Assembly (NCBI GenBank): GCA_009694085.1 | Contig: SHVW01000016.1 | Span: 1 to 37,670 of the forward strand | Reading direction: 5' to 3' | DNA length: 37,670 bases | DNA from: Alphaproteobacteria bacterium | GTDB taxonomy: Bacteria > Pseudomonadota > Alphaproteobacteria > SHVW01 | Shown here: positions 7,061 through 16,004 of the stretch, piece by piece | Layout: every line of letters starts with the position of its first letter | How positions within the stretch are numbered: the first letter of the stretch is position 1 | Made by a program: the position numbers and the translations under genes | The notes under the pieces: model-generated | Databases searched by the model: none | What the model was told of the DNA's origin: nothing | The model's input: only the letters and a program-made list of their open reading frames with translations

Positions 7061-8104
7061 ATGGCCCTGCGTATCGAGCCCGGCGACCGAGCGCCCAACT
7101 TCGCCCTGCAACGCACGGCAAGCGCGGCGACCATGTTTTATGAGTACAGTCGCGGCGTGCCGATGCTGCTCTATTTCTTTGATCGGATCGGCGCGGGCCC
7201 AGGATACGCCGGGTTCGAGGCACTGGCGGCGCGTCAGGGCGAGATCGCACCGCTCGGCCAGATCTTGGCAATTTGCCGCGAAAAGGTGGAGGCGACCGAG
7301 GCGCTCGCGCGCCGCGGCGGGATTGAATTTACCGTGCTCAGCGATCACGAGGCACGGGTTGGCCCCGCCTATGCCGAAGGCGCTGGACGGGCCAGTTCGG
7401 ACGGGCTGTTATTTTTGCTCGACGCCAATCAACGCGTGAACGAGGTGGCGCCGGGGCTGGGCGTGGATGCCGTGGCGGCGGCGGTCGAGCGGTTGCGCCG
7501 CCTGCCGCCGCTGGCGCCGGCAACGGAACGGCAGGAATTGGCCCCCGTCCTGATCATCCCCAACGTCCTCGATGATGGCTGGTGCAAGCGGCTCATCGAG
7601 GTCTGGCAAAAGGATCACGAGGAGGGTGGCGTCGCCACGACGCTTAACGAAACGGGCCGGGCCATCAACTACGGTGCCAAGAAACGGCTCGACCACCGCG
7701 TCACCGACATGGCTCTGGCGCGCGAGATTGCTCAGGCCATTGGCCCGCGCATCGCAGCGGAAACCACCAAGGCGTTCTATTTCGACGAATTCAAGCTGGA
7801 TAGCTTCGTCATTTGCAGCTACGACAGCGCGCGCGGCGATTTCTTCAAGCCCCATCGGGACAATCTAATCCCCGCACTTGCCCATCGTCGCTTCGCCGTC
7901 ACCATCAATCTCAATACTGACGAGTTCGAGGGCGGCGGCCTGCGCTTTGCCGAATACGGCCCCCACACCTACCGCCCGCCCCGGGGTGCCGCGATCGTGT
8001 TTTCCTGCTCGCTGCTCCATGAGGCGCCGCCGCCGACCCGGGGGCGGCGTTTCGCGCTGCTCACCTTCCTGCTCGACCCGAAATCACAACCGCCGCGCCG
8101 TTGA
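7061..8104 (+). CDS. 2-oxoglutarate/Fe(II) oxygenase fused to a cysteine-less peroxiredoxin-like domain
   Basis: 347 residues in two parts. Residues 1-150 follow the AhpC/TSA thioredoxin fold: a 'GDRAPNFAL' opening, VPMLLYFF, ARRGGIEFTVLSD and DGLLFLLDANQRV. The peroxidatic cysteine region after LLYFFDRIG has no cysteine, so peroxidase activity is unlikely. Residues about 160-340 are a prolyl-4-hydroxylase-type domain with iron ligands H265 and D267 (FKPHRDN) and H320 (SLLHEAP), and R329/R330 placed to bind 2-oxoglutarate. It should hydroxylate a protein or small molecule; the substrate is unknown. ATG 7061 has GGAAGGAA upstream. It is divergent from the mttB operon and heads the plus-strand run. 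An in-frame extension to 6833 exists but would run into mttB and has no family support. Confidence 0.78.
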   Translation: MALRIEPGDRAPNFALQRTASAATMFYEYSRGVPMLLYFFDRIGAGPGYAGFEALAARQGEIAPLGQILAICREKVEATEALARRGGIEFTVLSDHEARVGPAYAEGAGRASSDGLLFLLDANQRVNEVAPGLGVDAVAAAVERLRRLPPLAPATERQELAPVLIIPNVLDDGWCKRLIEVWQKDHEEGGVATTLNETGRAINYGAKKRLDHRVTDMALAREIAQAIGPRIAAETTKAFYFDEFKLDSFVICSYDSARGDFFKPHRDNLIPALAHRRFAVTINLNTDEFEGGGLRFAEYGPHTYRPPRGAAIVFSCSLLHEAPPPTRGRRFALLTFLLDPKSQPPRR

Positions 8105-8192
8105 GCGCGCGCGTGTCCGATTGATGTGCCCGGATTGCATCCCCATCGGCCTCGTCCCATACTCGCGAAGGAAGCTATAGGGGGAGCCAAAC

Positions 8193-9800
8193 ATGGCCCG
8201 CGGCATGATCGTGGCGCCGCAGCCGGAGGCAGTCGAGGCCGGCGCGGAGATCTTCAAGCAGGGCGGGAATGCGGTCGACGCCGCCATCGCCTGCGCGCTG
8301 GTCCAGGGCGTGGTCGATCCCCTGATGACTGGCATCGCCGGTTTCGGCAGCCTTCACATCTATATGCCCGGTCGCAAGGCCCACCTGATCATCGATTGCC
8401 ACGGCCGTGTGCCCGCCGCCGGCCGGCCCGACATGTGGGCCGATCTGATCGAGGGCGAGGCGCGCGACGGCTTCGGCTTTATCTTGAAGGGCCGGGTCAA
8501 CGACATCGGCTATCAGGCCATCGCGACGCCGGGCAATCTGAAAGCCTATTTCGAGGCCCAAAGCGAATTCGGCGCCTTGCCGTGGAAAGAGGTGATCAAG
8601 CCGGCGATTGCCCAGGCCGATTCCGGCTTCGTCGTGCGGCCCGGCGTTCATGCCTTTTGGGTCGAGGATGACGGCATGGGCCGCGTGTCCGTGATCGACC
8701 GGTTGCGTTTTTCGGAAACCGGCCGGCGCATTTTCTTCCGGCCCGATGGCGAACTCTTGCCGGTCGGCGCGCGGGTCAAGAACCCGGACATGGCGCGCAC
8801 GCTCCGCCGCATCGCCGACAAGGGCGCGGAGGATTTTTACACCGGCGAACTCGCCCACGAGATCGCCGCGGATATGAAAGCCGGAGGCGGGCTGATCGCT
8901 CTGGAGGATTTGAAATCCTATCGGACCCGGCGGACCGAGCCCATGTGGGGCAGCTATCGCGGCTATCGCCTGGCGACCAACCGGCCGCCCGGTGGCGGCA
9001 TCATGCTGATCGAAATGATGAACATCCTGGAGAATTTCGATTTGGCCGGGCTCGGCCACAACACGACGGCCTATATGCGTACGGTTGCCGAGGCCATGAA
9101 GCGTGCGACCTCGGACAAGGATCGCCATGTCGGCGATCCCGATTTCTTCGACGTGCCCGCGGCGCGCCTGACCGACAAGGCCTATGCCAGCGAGTTGGCG
9201 GTCCAGATCAAACGCGGCGAGAAGGCGCGGGTGGAGCGCCTGGAGAAAAAGCCCGAGGCGGCGGACACCACCCACATCTCCACCATCGACTCCGATGGCA
9301 ACGCTGTGTCCATGACCCATACGCTGGGCATGCCGTCCGGCGCGATCACGAACGGGCTGGGCTTCATGTATAACGGCGCCATGGGCGTGTTCGATCCCCG
9401 GCCCGGCCGCGCCGGCTCGATCATGCCGGGCAAGAGCCGGTTCAGCTCCATGTGCCCGTCCATCGTGTTCAAGAATGACAAGCCGCACCTCGTCATCGGC
9501 GCACCCGGCGGAACTCAGATCGTCATGGGCGTCATGCAGGCGATACTGAACGTGCTCGATCACGGCATGTCGATCCTGGAGGCGATTGCGGCACCGCGCT
9601 TCTCCGCCACCAGCGACATGATCGACGTGTCCAATCGCATCCCGACCTATGTCACCCGTCCGCTCGAAGCTGAAGGTTATGGTGTCGTGCGCAACCCGCG
9701 CGGCTACGTTTTCGCTAGCGTCCACGGCCTGAAGATCGACGGCGAGCGATGGAGCGGCGCTGCCGATCCCGGGCGCGATGGCATGGCGTTGGAGGTTTAG
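8193..9800 (+). CDS. Gamma-glutamyltransferase-family protein (GGT 1)
   Basis: 535 residues of the N-terminal-nucleophile gamma-glutamyltranspeptidase family, which hydrolyses or transfers gamma-glutamyl groups and matures by self-cleavage. The nucleophile is probably T359 in DTTHIST, followed by IDSDGNAVSMTHTLG. The substrate-binding GAPGG loop is near 437-441. Near the N-terminus, GRVPAAG replaces the family's usual 'R-E-x-AP' segment, so specificity may differ from glutathione-type enzymes. There is no signal peptide, suggesting a cytoplasmic role. ATG 8193 follows AGGGGGAG with about 7 bases between. The SDR gene starts 3 bases after its stop, so the two are cotranscribed. A second, more divergent homologue lies at 24791-26623. 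Confidence 0.82.
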   Translation: MARGMIVAPQPEAVEAGAEIFKQGGNAVDAAIACALVQGVVDPLMTGIAGFGSLHIYMPGRKAHLIIDCHGRVPAAGRPDMWADLIEGEARDGFGFILKGRVNDIGYQAIATPGNLKAYFEAQSEFGALPWKEVIKPAIAQADSGFVVRPGVHAFWVEDDGMGRVSVIDRLRFSETGRRIFFRPDGELLPVGARVKNPDMARTLRRIADKGAEDFYTGELAHEIAADMKAGGGLIALEDLKSYRTRRTEPMWGSYRGYRLATNRPPGGGIMLIEMMNILENFDLAGLGHNTTAYMRTVAEAMKRATSDKDRHVGDPDFFDVPAARLTDKAYASELAVQIKRGEKARVERLEKKPEAADTTHISTIDSDGNAVSMTHTLGMPSGAITNGLGFMYNGAMGVFDPRPGRAGSIMPGKSRFSSMCPSIVFKNDKPHLVIGAPGGTQIVMGVMQAILNVLDHGMSILEAIAAPRFSATSDMIDVSNRIPTYVTRPLEAEGYGVVRNPRGYVFASVHGLKIDGERWSGAADPGRDGMALEV

Positions 9801-9803
9801 GTC

Positions 9804-10613
9804 ATGGCCAAAGTGCGTAAACAGTCTGCGAAGGCGCTGCCGACGACAATTCCCAAGGGGCTGCGCGTGATCGTGACAGCCGGTGCCGGCGGCATCGGGC
9901 GGGCGATTGCCGAGCATTTCGCCGACCAGGGCGCGTGCGTTCAAATCTGCGACGTCGACGCCAAGGCGCTGGCTGATATCGCGAAGGCCCGGCCCGATAT
10001 CGGCGCTGTTAAGGCCGATGTGGCGTCCGAGGCCGACATGGCGCGCTTTTTCAAGAGCGCGGGCAAGGCGCTGGGCGGGCTCGACGTGCTGGTCAACAAT
10101 GCCGGCATCGCCGGGCCGACCGGTGGGGTAGACGAGATCGCAGCGGCCGAGTGGGACCGCACGGTGGCGATCAACTTGAACGGACAATTCTATGCCCTTC
10201 GCCACGCCGTGCCCTTGATCAAGAAGAGCCGACACGGCGTCATCATCGGAATTTCCTCGGTTGCCGGCCGCCTGGGCTACGCCTTTCGCACGCCCTATGC
10301 GGCGACCAAATGGGCGATTGTCGGGCTAACCAAGAGTCTGGCCATCGAACTCGGCCCCCAAGGCATCCGGGTCAATTGCATCCTGCCCGGCATCGTTCGG
10401 GGCGAGCGCATTCGCCGCGTCATCCAGGCGCGCGCCGATGCCCTCGGCATCTCCTATGACAAGATGGAGCACCAGTATCTGCAAAAAGTCTCGCTGCGCC
10501 GCATGGTGACAGCGCAGGATGTGGCGGCGACGGCGCTGTTCCTGTGCTCGGCCGCCGGTGCCAATATCTCGGGGCAGGCGCTCAGCGTCTGCGGCAATGT
10601 CGAAACGCTTTAG
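9804..10613 (+). CDS. Short-chain dehydrogenase/reductase (SDR)
   Basis: 269 residues of the classical SDR family. The cofactor motif is TAGAGGIG (25-32), NNAG is at 98-101, the catalytic serine is S151 or S152 (GISSVAG), and Y165-K169 forms YAATK. The family oxidises or reduces alcohols and ketones with NAD(P). The acidic residue after strand 2 (ICDVDAK) suggests preference for NAD. A 20-residue basic N-terminal extension precedes the first strand. The gene follows GGT 1 by 3 bases. The substrate is not identifiable; context suggests a hydroxy acid or amino-acid-derived alcohol. Confidence 0.85.
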   Translation: MAKVRKQSAKALPTTIPKGLRVIVTAGAGGIGRAIAEHFADQGACVQICDVDAKALADIAKARPDIGAVKADVASEADMARFFKSAGKALGGLDVLVNNAGIAGPTGGVDEIAAAEWDRTVAINLNGQFYALRHAVPLIKKSRHGVIIGISSVAGRLGYAFRTPYAATKWAIVGLTKSLAIELGPQGIRVNCILPGIVRGERIRRVIQARADALGISYDKMEHQYLQKVSLRRMVTAQDVAATALFLCSAAGANISGQALSVCGNVETL

Positions 10614-10631
10614 CCAAGGGTGCAGGCCGCA

Positions 10632-10648
10632 CGGGCCCCTGGGGCCCG
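10632..10648. repeat. Perfect GC palindrome after the SDR gene
   Basis: CGGGCCCC, a single T, then GGGGCCCG, 19 bases after the SDR stop. There is no T-run after it on either strand. It may stabilise the mRNA end or act as a weak factor-dependent terminator before tctC. Confidence 0.5.
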
Positions 10649-10767
10649 GATGCCGGCGGGATGACAGCGTCAAACAAAACGATGGCCAAATCGACGCTTC
10701 GTAGGCCAAGATCGACCCAAGTAAGAATCACCTGCGCGGGACAAAATCCATAGAGGAGGAAACGATC

Positions 10768-11769
10768 ATGCCGAATGGACTGCGCGAACTTGGTCTTCTA
10801 GCGAGTGCGCTGGCCGGGTGTGCGCTGGCAGCGCCGGCCGCATCGGCCTGGGAGCCGAACAAATCGGTCGAGATCGTCGTCGCCGCCGGCGCTGGCGGTG
10901 CGTCCGATCAGATGGCGCGGATGATGCAGGCGGCGATTCAGAAGAACAATCTGATGAAGCAGCCAATGGTCGTCTCCCTCAAGGGCGGAGCGTCGGGCGC
11001 CGAGGCGCTGATGTACATGAAATCGAACGATGGCGATGCCCACAAGGTACTGATCGCCTATTCGCTCATCTACATGCTGCCGCTGTCGGCCAAAATTCCG
11101 TTCAACTGGCGCGAGCTTACGCCGGTGTCGGTTATCGCCCTCGACCAGTTCGTGCTCTGGAACAACACCACGCTGCCCCACAAGACCGTGAAGGAGTTCG
11201 TGGCGGCGGCCAAGGCCGCCAACCCGCCCTTCAAGATGGGCGGCACGGGGTCGAAGCGCGAGGACCACGTCCTGACCGTGTTCATGGAAAAGCTGACCGG
11301 CGCCAAGTTCGCCTATCTGCCCTACCGGTCCGGCGGCGAGGCGGCAACCCAACTGGTCGGCAACCACACGGCCTCGAACGTCAACAACCCCTCGGAGAAC
11401 CTCGAGGTCTGGCGCGCCGGTCAGGTGCGGGCGCTGTGCGTGTTCGACAAGGAGCGCATCGAATACAAGACCAAGGTCACGGACACGCAGTCGTGGAACG
11501 ACATCCCTACCTGTCGGGAAGAAGGGCTCGACGTGCAATACCTCATGCTGCGCGCGATGTTCCTGCCGGGCAAGGTGACGCCGGACCAGACGGCCTTCTA
11601 CATCGACCTGTTCCGGAAGCTGGTGCAGACCGGCGACTTCAAGGACTACATGGAGAAGCAGGCGCTCAAGCCGGTGTTCCTCACCGGCGCCGACATGGTG
11701 AAGTTTCTCGAAGTGGACGACAAGCTCAACAAGGATTTGATGGCCGAGGCCGGCTTCGTTGCCAACTGA
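10768..11769 (+). CDS. tctC: Tripartite tricarboxylate transporter binding protein (TctC family)
   Basis: 333 residues. A cleavable signal peptide (LGLLASALAGCALAAPAASA) precedes a mature TctC/Bug-type periplasmic binding protein starting near WEPNKSVEIVVAAGAGG, the usual glycine-rich first strand. AYLPYRSGGEA corresponds to the conserved ligand-loop motif. It captures a carboxylate for the TctA-TctB permease. A strong AGGAGG lies about 8 bases before ATG 10768, the best ribosome site in this operon, which suits an abundant binding protein. The substrate cannot be read from sequence. Known family members bind citrate, glutamate, nicotinate and other carboxylates. Confidence 0.87.
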   Translation: MPNGLRELGLLASALAGCALAAPAASAWEPNKSVEIVVAAGAGGASDQMARMMQAAIQKNNLMKQPMVVSLKGGASGAEALMYMKSNDGDAHKVLIAYSLIYMLPLSAKIPFNWRELTPVSVIALDQFVLWNNTTLPHKTVKEFVAAAKAANPPFKMGGTGSKREDHVLTVFMEKLTGAKFAYLPYRSGGEAATQLVGNHTASNVNNPSENLEVWRAGQVRALCVFDKERIEYKTKVTDTQSWNDIPTCREEGLDVQYLMLRAMFLPGKVTPDQTAFYIDLFRKLVQTGDFKDYMEKQALKPVFLTGADMVKFLEVDDKLNKDLMAEAGFVAN

Positions 11770-11816
11770 TCCCGGTTGGGGGGGCGGCATCCGTGATCGA
11801 GCGCCACGCCTAAAAA

Positions 11817-12365
11817 ATGACCGTGAGCAACAGCGAAACCGAAATTATCGTCGAGGATCCGAGCGCGCCGCCGGCGCACTCGCCGGCCGTTACCCACACC
11901 CGCATCGTCGACATCGTCGTCTCGCTGCTACTGTTAGCGCTCGCCCTGGTCATGGCGTTCGATAACTGGCGCACGGGCAATTCATGGGATTTCGCCGGCC
12001 CGCAGGCCGGCTATTTCCCGTTCTATCTGTCGATCATCCTGGCGGGCGCCTGCATCTATGGCATCGTCGCGGCCGGCCGGGGCCGGGGCGGCGCCGACAA
12101 GCCCTTCGTCACACGCGATCAGCTGCGCCGGGTCATGCAGGTTTTCGTTCCGACCCTGGCGTTCTGCCTTTTAACGCAATGGCTGGGCCTGTATGTCGCG
12201 AGCTTCCTGCTCGTCGCCGGCTTCATGTGGAAGATCGGCCGTATCGCGCTATGGAAGTCGCTGCTCACCAGCGTCCTGTTTGCGTTTATCATGTTCGCGA
12301 CCTTCGACTTGGCATTCGATTTGATTATGCCCAAGGGTCCGCTTGAAGCGCTGTTCGGGCGATAG
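11817..12365 (+). CDS. tctB: Tripartite tricarboxylate transporter small membrane subunit (TctB)
   Basis: 182 residues with four likely membrane segments (IVDIVVSLLLLALALVMA, YFPFYLSIILAGACIYG, VFVPTLAFCLLTQWLGLYVAS, LLTSVLFAFIMFATFDL), the TctB pattern. The phrase 'AGYFPFYLSIIL' is characteristic of the family. An N-terminal cytoplasmic extension of about 25 residues is acidic and proline-rich. It lies 47 bases after tctC and 9 before tctA. The start is preceded by an A-run rather than a clear ribosome site, so an in-frame GTG slightly downstream is possible. Confidence 0.85.
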   Translation: MTVSNSETEIIVEDPSAPPAHSPAVTHTRIVDIVVSLLLLALALVMAFDNWRTGNSWDFAGPQAGYFPFYLSIILAGACIYGIVAAGRGRGGADKPFVTRDQLRRVMQVFVPTLAFCLLTQWLGLYVASFLLVAGFMWKIGRIALWKSLLTSVLFAFIMFATFDLAFDLIMPKGPLEALFGR

Positions 12366-12374
12366 AGGGCTGGG

Positions 12375-13880
12375 ATGGAAGCACTCGGCCTCCTGCTGCA
12401 CGGCTTCGGCGTCCTGCTGACCTGGAAGACGATGACGCTGATGATGGTCGGGCTCATCCTCGGCATTTTCGTCGGTGTCCTGCCCGGGCTCGGCGGGCCG
12501 AACGGTGTGGCGATCCTGCTGCCGCTCACCTTCACGATGGACCCGACCTCGGCCATCGTGATGCTGTCGTGCATTTACTGGGGCGCGCTGTTCGGCGGCG
12601 CCATCACCTCGATCCTGTTCAACATCCCGGGGGAGGCCTGGTCGGTGGCGACCACCTTCGACGGCTATCCCATGGCGCAGCAGGGCAAGGCGGCCGAGGC
12701 GCTGACCGCGGCGTTCACGTCGTCCTTCATCGGTTCGTTCGCCGCCGTCGTGCTGATCACCTTTCTGGCGCCGGGCATCGCGTCCTTCGCGCTACGCTTC
12801 GGTCCGCCCGAGTTCTTCGCGGTCTATCTGCTGACCTTCTGCTCCTTCGTCGGCCTCGGCCGCGAGGCGAAGCACAAGACCGTCATCTCCATGTCGTTCG
12901 GCTTGCTGCTCGCTGGCGTCGGCCTGGACACCGTGTCCGGCCAGCTGCGCATGACCTTCGGCTGGAGCGAACTCTATCGCGGCGTCAACTTTCTGGTCGC
13001 CGTGATCGGCCTGTTCGGCATCAGCGAGATCCTGCTGACCATGGAGGAGCGCCTGGCGCTGCGCGGCCATTCCGCCAGAATCAGCCTGCGCGTGGTGTGG
13101 CAGGTCTGGAAAAGCCTGCCGCGCTACTGGGTGACGTTGCTGCGCTCTGCCGCCATCGGCTGCTGGCTCGGCATCACGCCGGGTGGCGCGATCGCAGCCT
13201 CGTTCATGGGCTACAACCTGGCCAAGCGGTTCGCCAAAGACAAGGAGAGCTTCGGCAAGGGCCGCATCGAAGGCGTGTTCGCTCCGGAAACGGCGGCCCA
13301 CGCGTCGGGGACGGCCGCTCTCCTGCCCATGCTGGCGCTCGGCATTCCCGGCTCGGGCACCGCGGCGATCCTGCTCGGCGGCCTGATGGTGTGGGGCCTT
13401 AACCCGGGACCGCTGCTGTTTGTCGAGCACAAGAGCTTCGTCTGGGGCCTGATCGCGTCCATGTACCTGGGCAACGTCGTCGGTCTTGTCATCGTGCTGA
13501 CGACCGTGCCGTTTTTCGCCGCCATCCTGCGCGTGCCGTTCTCCGCTGTGGCGCCGATGATCGTCGTGTCCTGCGCGGTCGGCGCCTATGCCATTCATAA
13601 TGCCATGTTCGACATCTGGTTGATGCTGGTGTTCGGCGTCGTCGGCTATGTGTTCAAGAAGATCGGCATACCGCTGGCACCGTTCACGCTGGCTCTAGTC
13701 CTGGGCAATCGGGCGGAAGACGCCTTCCGGCTGTCGATGATCGGCGCTGGCGGCGATCTCGGCGTGTTCTGGTCGAACGGCTTGGTCGGATCGATCACCA
13801 CGCTCGCGATCGTCCTGTCGTTCTGGCCGTTGATCTCCGGCGGCGTCGATCGCATCACGCGGGTGTTTTCGAGGGCGTGA
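12375..13880 (+). CDS. tctA: Tripartite tricarboxylate transporter large permease (TctA)
   Basis: 501 residues and about 11-12 hydrophobic segments, full length for TctA. It carries the conserved GVLPGLGGPNGVAILLPLTF loop, SILFNIPGEAWSVATTFDGYP and the second repeat ALGIPGSGTAAILLGGLM. It forms the cation-coupled permease with TctB, fed by TctC. It overlaps nothing, beginning 9 bases after the tctB stop. A 215-base gap follows before the BKACE gene, so the transporter and the downstream enzymes may have separate promoters. Confidence 0.9.
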   Translation: MEALGLLLHGFGVLLTWKTMTLMMVGLILGIFVGVLPGLGGPNGVAILLPLTFTMDPTSAIVMLSCIYWGALFGGAITSILFNIPGEAWSVATTFDGYPMAQQGKAAEALTAAFTSSFIGSFAAVVLITFLAPGIASFALRFGPPEFFAVYLLTFCSFVGLGREAKHKTVISMSFGLLLAGVGLDTVSGQLRMTFGWSELYRGVNFLVAVIGLFGISEILLTMEERLALRGHSARISLRVVWQVWKSLPRYWVTLLRSAAIGCWLGITPGGAIAASFMGYNLAKRFAKDKESFGKGRIEGVFAPETAAHASGTAALLPMLALGIPGSGTAAILLGGLMVWGLNPGPLLFVEHKSFVWGLIASMYLGNVVGLVIVLTTVPFFAAILRVPFSAVAPMIVVSCAVGAYAIHNAMFDIWLMLVFGVVGYVFKKIGIPLAPFTLALVLGNRAEDAFRLSMIGAGGDLGVFWSNGLVGSITTLAIVLSFWPLISGGVDRITRVFSRA

Positions 13881-14095
13881 AGTCAGCCGCCGACGCTGCG
13901 GCGATAATCGACTTCGGCTCGGTCGCATCGATCTGCTACTCGGCCGCCCGGCAGACGTCGCTTTGCGGCCTTTTGACACAGTGCACGGGCCGGCGTTTGA
14001 CGAGAAGACTGGAGTTCGTCGAGCGTAAGCCCCGGTTGATCGGATATCCGAAGATGCTTAGGGTAGATCGCTGATAGTCAGATCGGGAGAACATC

Positions 14096-15031
14096 ATGGC
14101 CGCCGCTCGCAAGGTCATCATCACTTGTGCCGTTACGGGGTCGATCCACACGCCGACCATGTCGGAATACCTGCCCATCACACCACAGGAAGTGGCGGAG
14201 GGCGCGATCGGCGCGGCCGAGGCGGGGGCATCGATCCTGCATCTGCATGCGCGCGACCCCAAGGATGGCCGGCCGACGCCCGATCCCGCCGTGTTCATGC
14301 AGTTCCTGCCGCGCATCAAGCAGGCGACGGATGCCGTGGTCAACATCACGACCGGCGGCGGCCACGGCATGACGCTTCAGGAGCGTCTGGCCGCGCCGCT
14401 CAAGGCCAAGCCCGAGATGTGCTCGCTCAATATGGGATCGATGAATTTCGGCCTGTTCCCCATGCTCGACCGCTACAAGAGCTTCAAGCATGAATGGGAG
14501 CGCCAGCATCTGGAAAACAGCCGGGATTTCATCTTCCGCAACACCTTCAAGGACATTGAGGGCGTGATCAAGCAATTGGGCGATGGGTGCGGCACGCGCT
14601 TCGAGTTCGAGTGCTACGACATCGGCCATCTCTACACGCTGGCCCATTTCCTCGAGCGCAAACTGGTCAAGCCGCCGCTCTTCGTGCAGACCATCTTCGG
14701 CATTCTCGGCGGCATCGGCGCCGATCCCGAGAACCTCATGCATATGCGCCGCATCGCCGACAAGTTGTTCGGCGACCAGTATCAGTGGTCGATCCTGGCG
14801 GCCGGACGGCATCAAATGCCGTTCATCACCCAGGGCGCTATCATGGGCGGCAATGTTCGCGTCGGGCTGGAGGATTCGCTCTATCTCGGCAAGGGGCAGT
14901 TGGCCAAATCGAACGCCGAGCAGGTCACGCGCATCCGCACCATCCTGGAGAACCTGTCGCTGGAGATCGCCAGCCCCAAGGAGGCGCGCGCCATGCTCGA
15001 CCTCAAGGGCGGCGACCAAGTCGGGTTCTAG
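14096..15031 (+). CDS. Beta-keto acid cleavage enzyme (BKACE, formerly DUF849)
   Basis: 311 residues. BKACE enzymes condense a beta-keto acid with acetyl-CoA and release acetoacetate plus a new CoA ester, or the reverse pairing. Zinc ligands H49 and H51 sit in ILHLHARDP. R255, E259 and D260 (NVRVGLEDSLYLG) keep the spacing of R226, E230 and D231 in the 3-keto-5-aminohexanoate enzyme Kce. The amino-group-binding glutamate near the N-terminus of Kce is not conserved (TGSIHTPTMS here), so the substrate should differ. ATG 14096 follows GGGAGA. The next gene encodes a carnitine-dehydrogenase-like enzyme, the same pairing as cdhC-cdhA of Pseudomonas carnitine catabolism, though as I recall CdhC has a different N-terminal motif. 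Confidence 0.87.
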   Translation: MAAARKVIITCAVTGSIHTPTMSEYLPITPQEVAEGAIGAAEAGASILHLHARDPKDGRPTPDPAVFMQFLPRIKQATDAVVNITTGGGHGMTLQERLAAPLKAKPEMCSLNMGSMNFGLFPMLDRYKSFKHEWERQHLENSRDFIFRNTFKDIEGVIKQLGDGCGTRFEFECYDIGHLYTLAHFLERKLVKPPLFVQTIFGILGGIGADPENLMHMRRIADKLFGDQYQWSILAAGRHQMPFITQGAIMGGNVRVGLEDSLYLGKGQLAKSNAEQVTRIRTILENLSLEIASPKEARAMLDLKGGDQVGF

Positions 15032-15044
15032 CGGGAGAGCCGCC

Positions 15045-16004
15045 GTGGCGCGCCCGAAACCGGAAGAAGTCCGTCGCGTCGCCGTGATCGGCACGGGCAC
15101 GATCGGCGCGTCCTGGGCGGCCTATTTCCTGTCGCGGGGGTTGGAGGTGCGGGCGACCGATCCCGCCCCCGACGCCGCCGGCCGCATGAACCAGTTCATC
15201 GACAAAGCCTGGCCGACCCTGGAGCGTCTAGGCCTGGGCGCCATGGCCGACCGGAGCAAGATCAGCTTCCACGCCACGCCGGAAGAGGCGGTGGAGGGTG
15301 CGGAGTTTGTGCAGGAAAACGCGCTCGAAACCAAGGAAGTGAAAATCCCCCTGCTCGCCCGCATCGACAAGGCAAGCCCGGCCGACACGGTGGTGGCGTC
15401 GAGCACCTCGGGCCTGATGATGAGCGTGATCAGCCGGAGCTGCCGGCGGCCTCAGCGTTTCGTTGTCGGGCACCCCTTTAATCCGCCCCATCTGATTCCC
15501 CTGGTGGAAGTGGTGGGCGGCACCAAGACCGCGCCGGAGACGGTGGATTGGTCGATCGCCTTCTATAACGCCATCGGCAAGCGCGCGATCCGCATCAACC
15601 GGGAAATGCCGGGCCACCTGGCCAATCGCCTGCAAGCCGCAATCTGGCGCGAGGCGGTCTATCTGGTTGCCGAGGGGGTCGCCAGCGTCGCCGATATCGA
15701 CGCTGCCATCGCCCACGGCCCCGGCCTGCGCTGGGCCATCATGGGGCCCCATCTGACCTTCCATCTCGGCGGTGGCGAGGGCGGCATGACGAATTTCCTG
15801 GAGCATCTGGGCCCGGCCGTCGAATCCTGGTGGGATACGTTGGGCAGCCCGCGCCTGACCGAAGAACTCCGGCCCAAGCTGATCGCGGGCGTGGCGGACG
15901 AGGTGCAGGGCCGCAGCGTGGCCGAACTGGCGGCCGAGCGCGATGCCGCCCTGATCGCAATTCTAGAGGCTCTGGCCAAAACCCGGCGAAGGAAACGCAA
16001 ATGA
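15045..16004 (+). CDS. Carnitine 3-dehydrogenase-like / 3-hydroxyacyl-CoA dehydrogenase-fold enzyme
   Basis: 319 residues. The Rossmann motif AVIGTGTIGASWAAYFL and an aspartate after strand 2 (RATDPAPD) indicate NAD. SSTSGLMMS, VVGHPFNPPHLIPLVEVVGG and the C-terminal GPGLRWAIMGPHLTFHLGGG match the L-carnitine dehydrogenase branch better than fatty-acid enzymes. The reaction would oxidise a beta-hydroxy acid (carnitine in the type case) to the beta-keto acid, which the BKACE gene 13 bases upstream could then cleave. GTG 15045 follows GGGAG by 7 bases; longer in-frame readings overlap BKACE and lack homology. Its stop overlaps the next start (ATGA), so translation is probably coupled. Confidence 0.8.
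   Translation: MARPKPEEVRRVAVIGTGTIGASWAAYFLSRGLEVRATDPAPDAAGRMNQFIDKAWPTLERLGLGAMADRSKISFHATPEEAVEGAEFVQENALETKEVKIPLLARIDKASPADTVVASSTSGLMMSVISRSCRRPQRFVVGHPFNPPHLIPLVEVVGGTKTAPETVDWSIAFYNAIGKRAIRINREMPGHLANRLQAAIWREAVYLVAEGVASVADIDAAIAHGPGLRWAIMGPHLTFHLGGGEGGMTNFLEHLGPAVESWWDTLGSPRLTEELRPKLIAGVADEVQGRSVAELAAERDAALIAILEALAKTRRRKRK

Noticed and set aside
8175-10235. Open minus-strand frame of 686 codons opposite GGT 1 and the SDR
   Set aside because: It runs antisense to two clear genes, has no recognisable domain and is rich in Arg/His/Asp/Gly, as expected from the complement of GC-rich coding DNA.
10632-10648. Calling the GC palindrome a rho-independent terminator
   Set aside because: No T-run follows on either strand, and the loop is too short for a standard hairpin; kept only as a repeat.
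13974-14010. TTGACA and TTTGACG before the BKACE gene as promoter -35 boxes
   Set aside because: No acceptable -10 hexamer at 16-18 bases from either.
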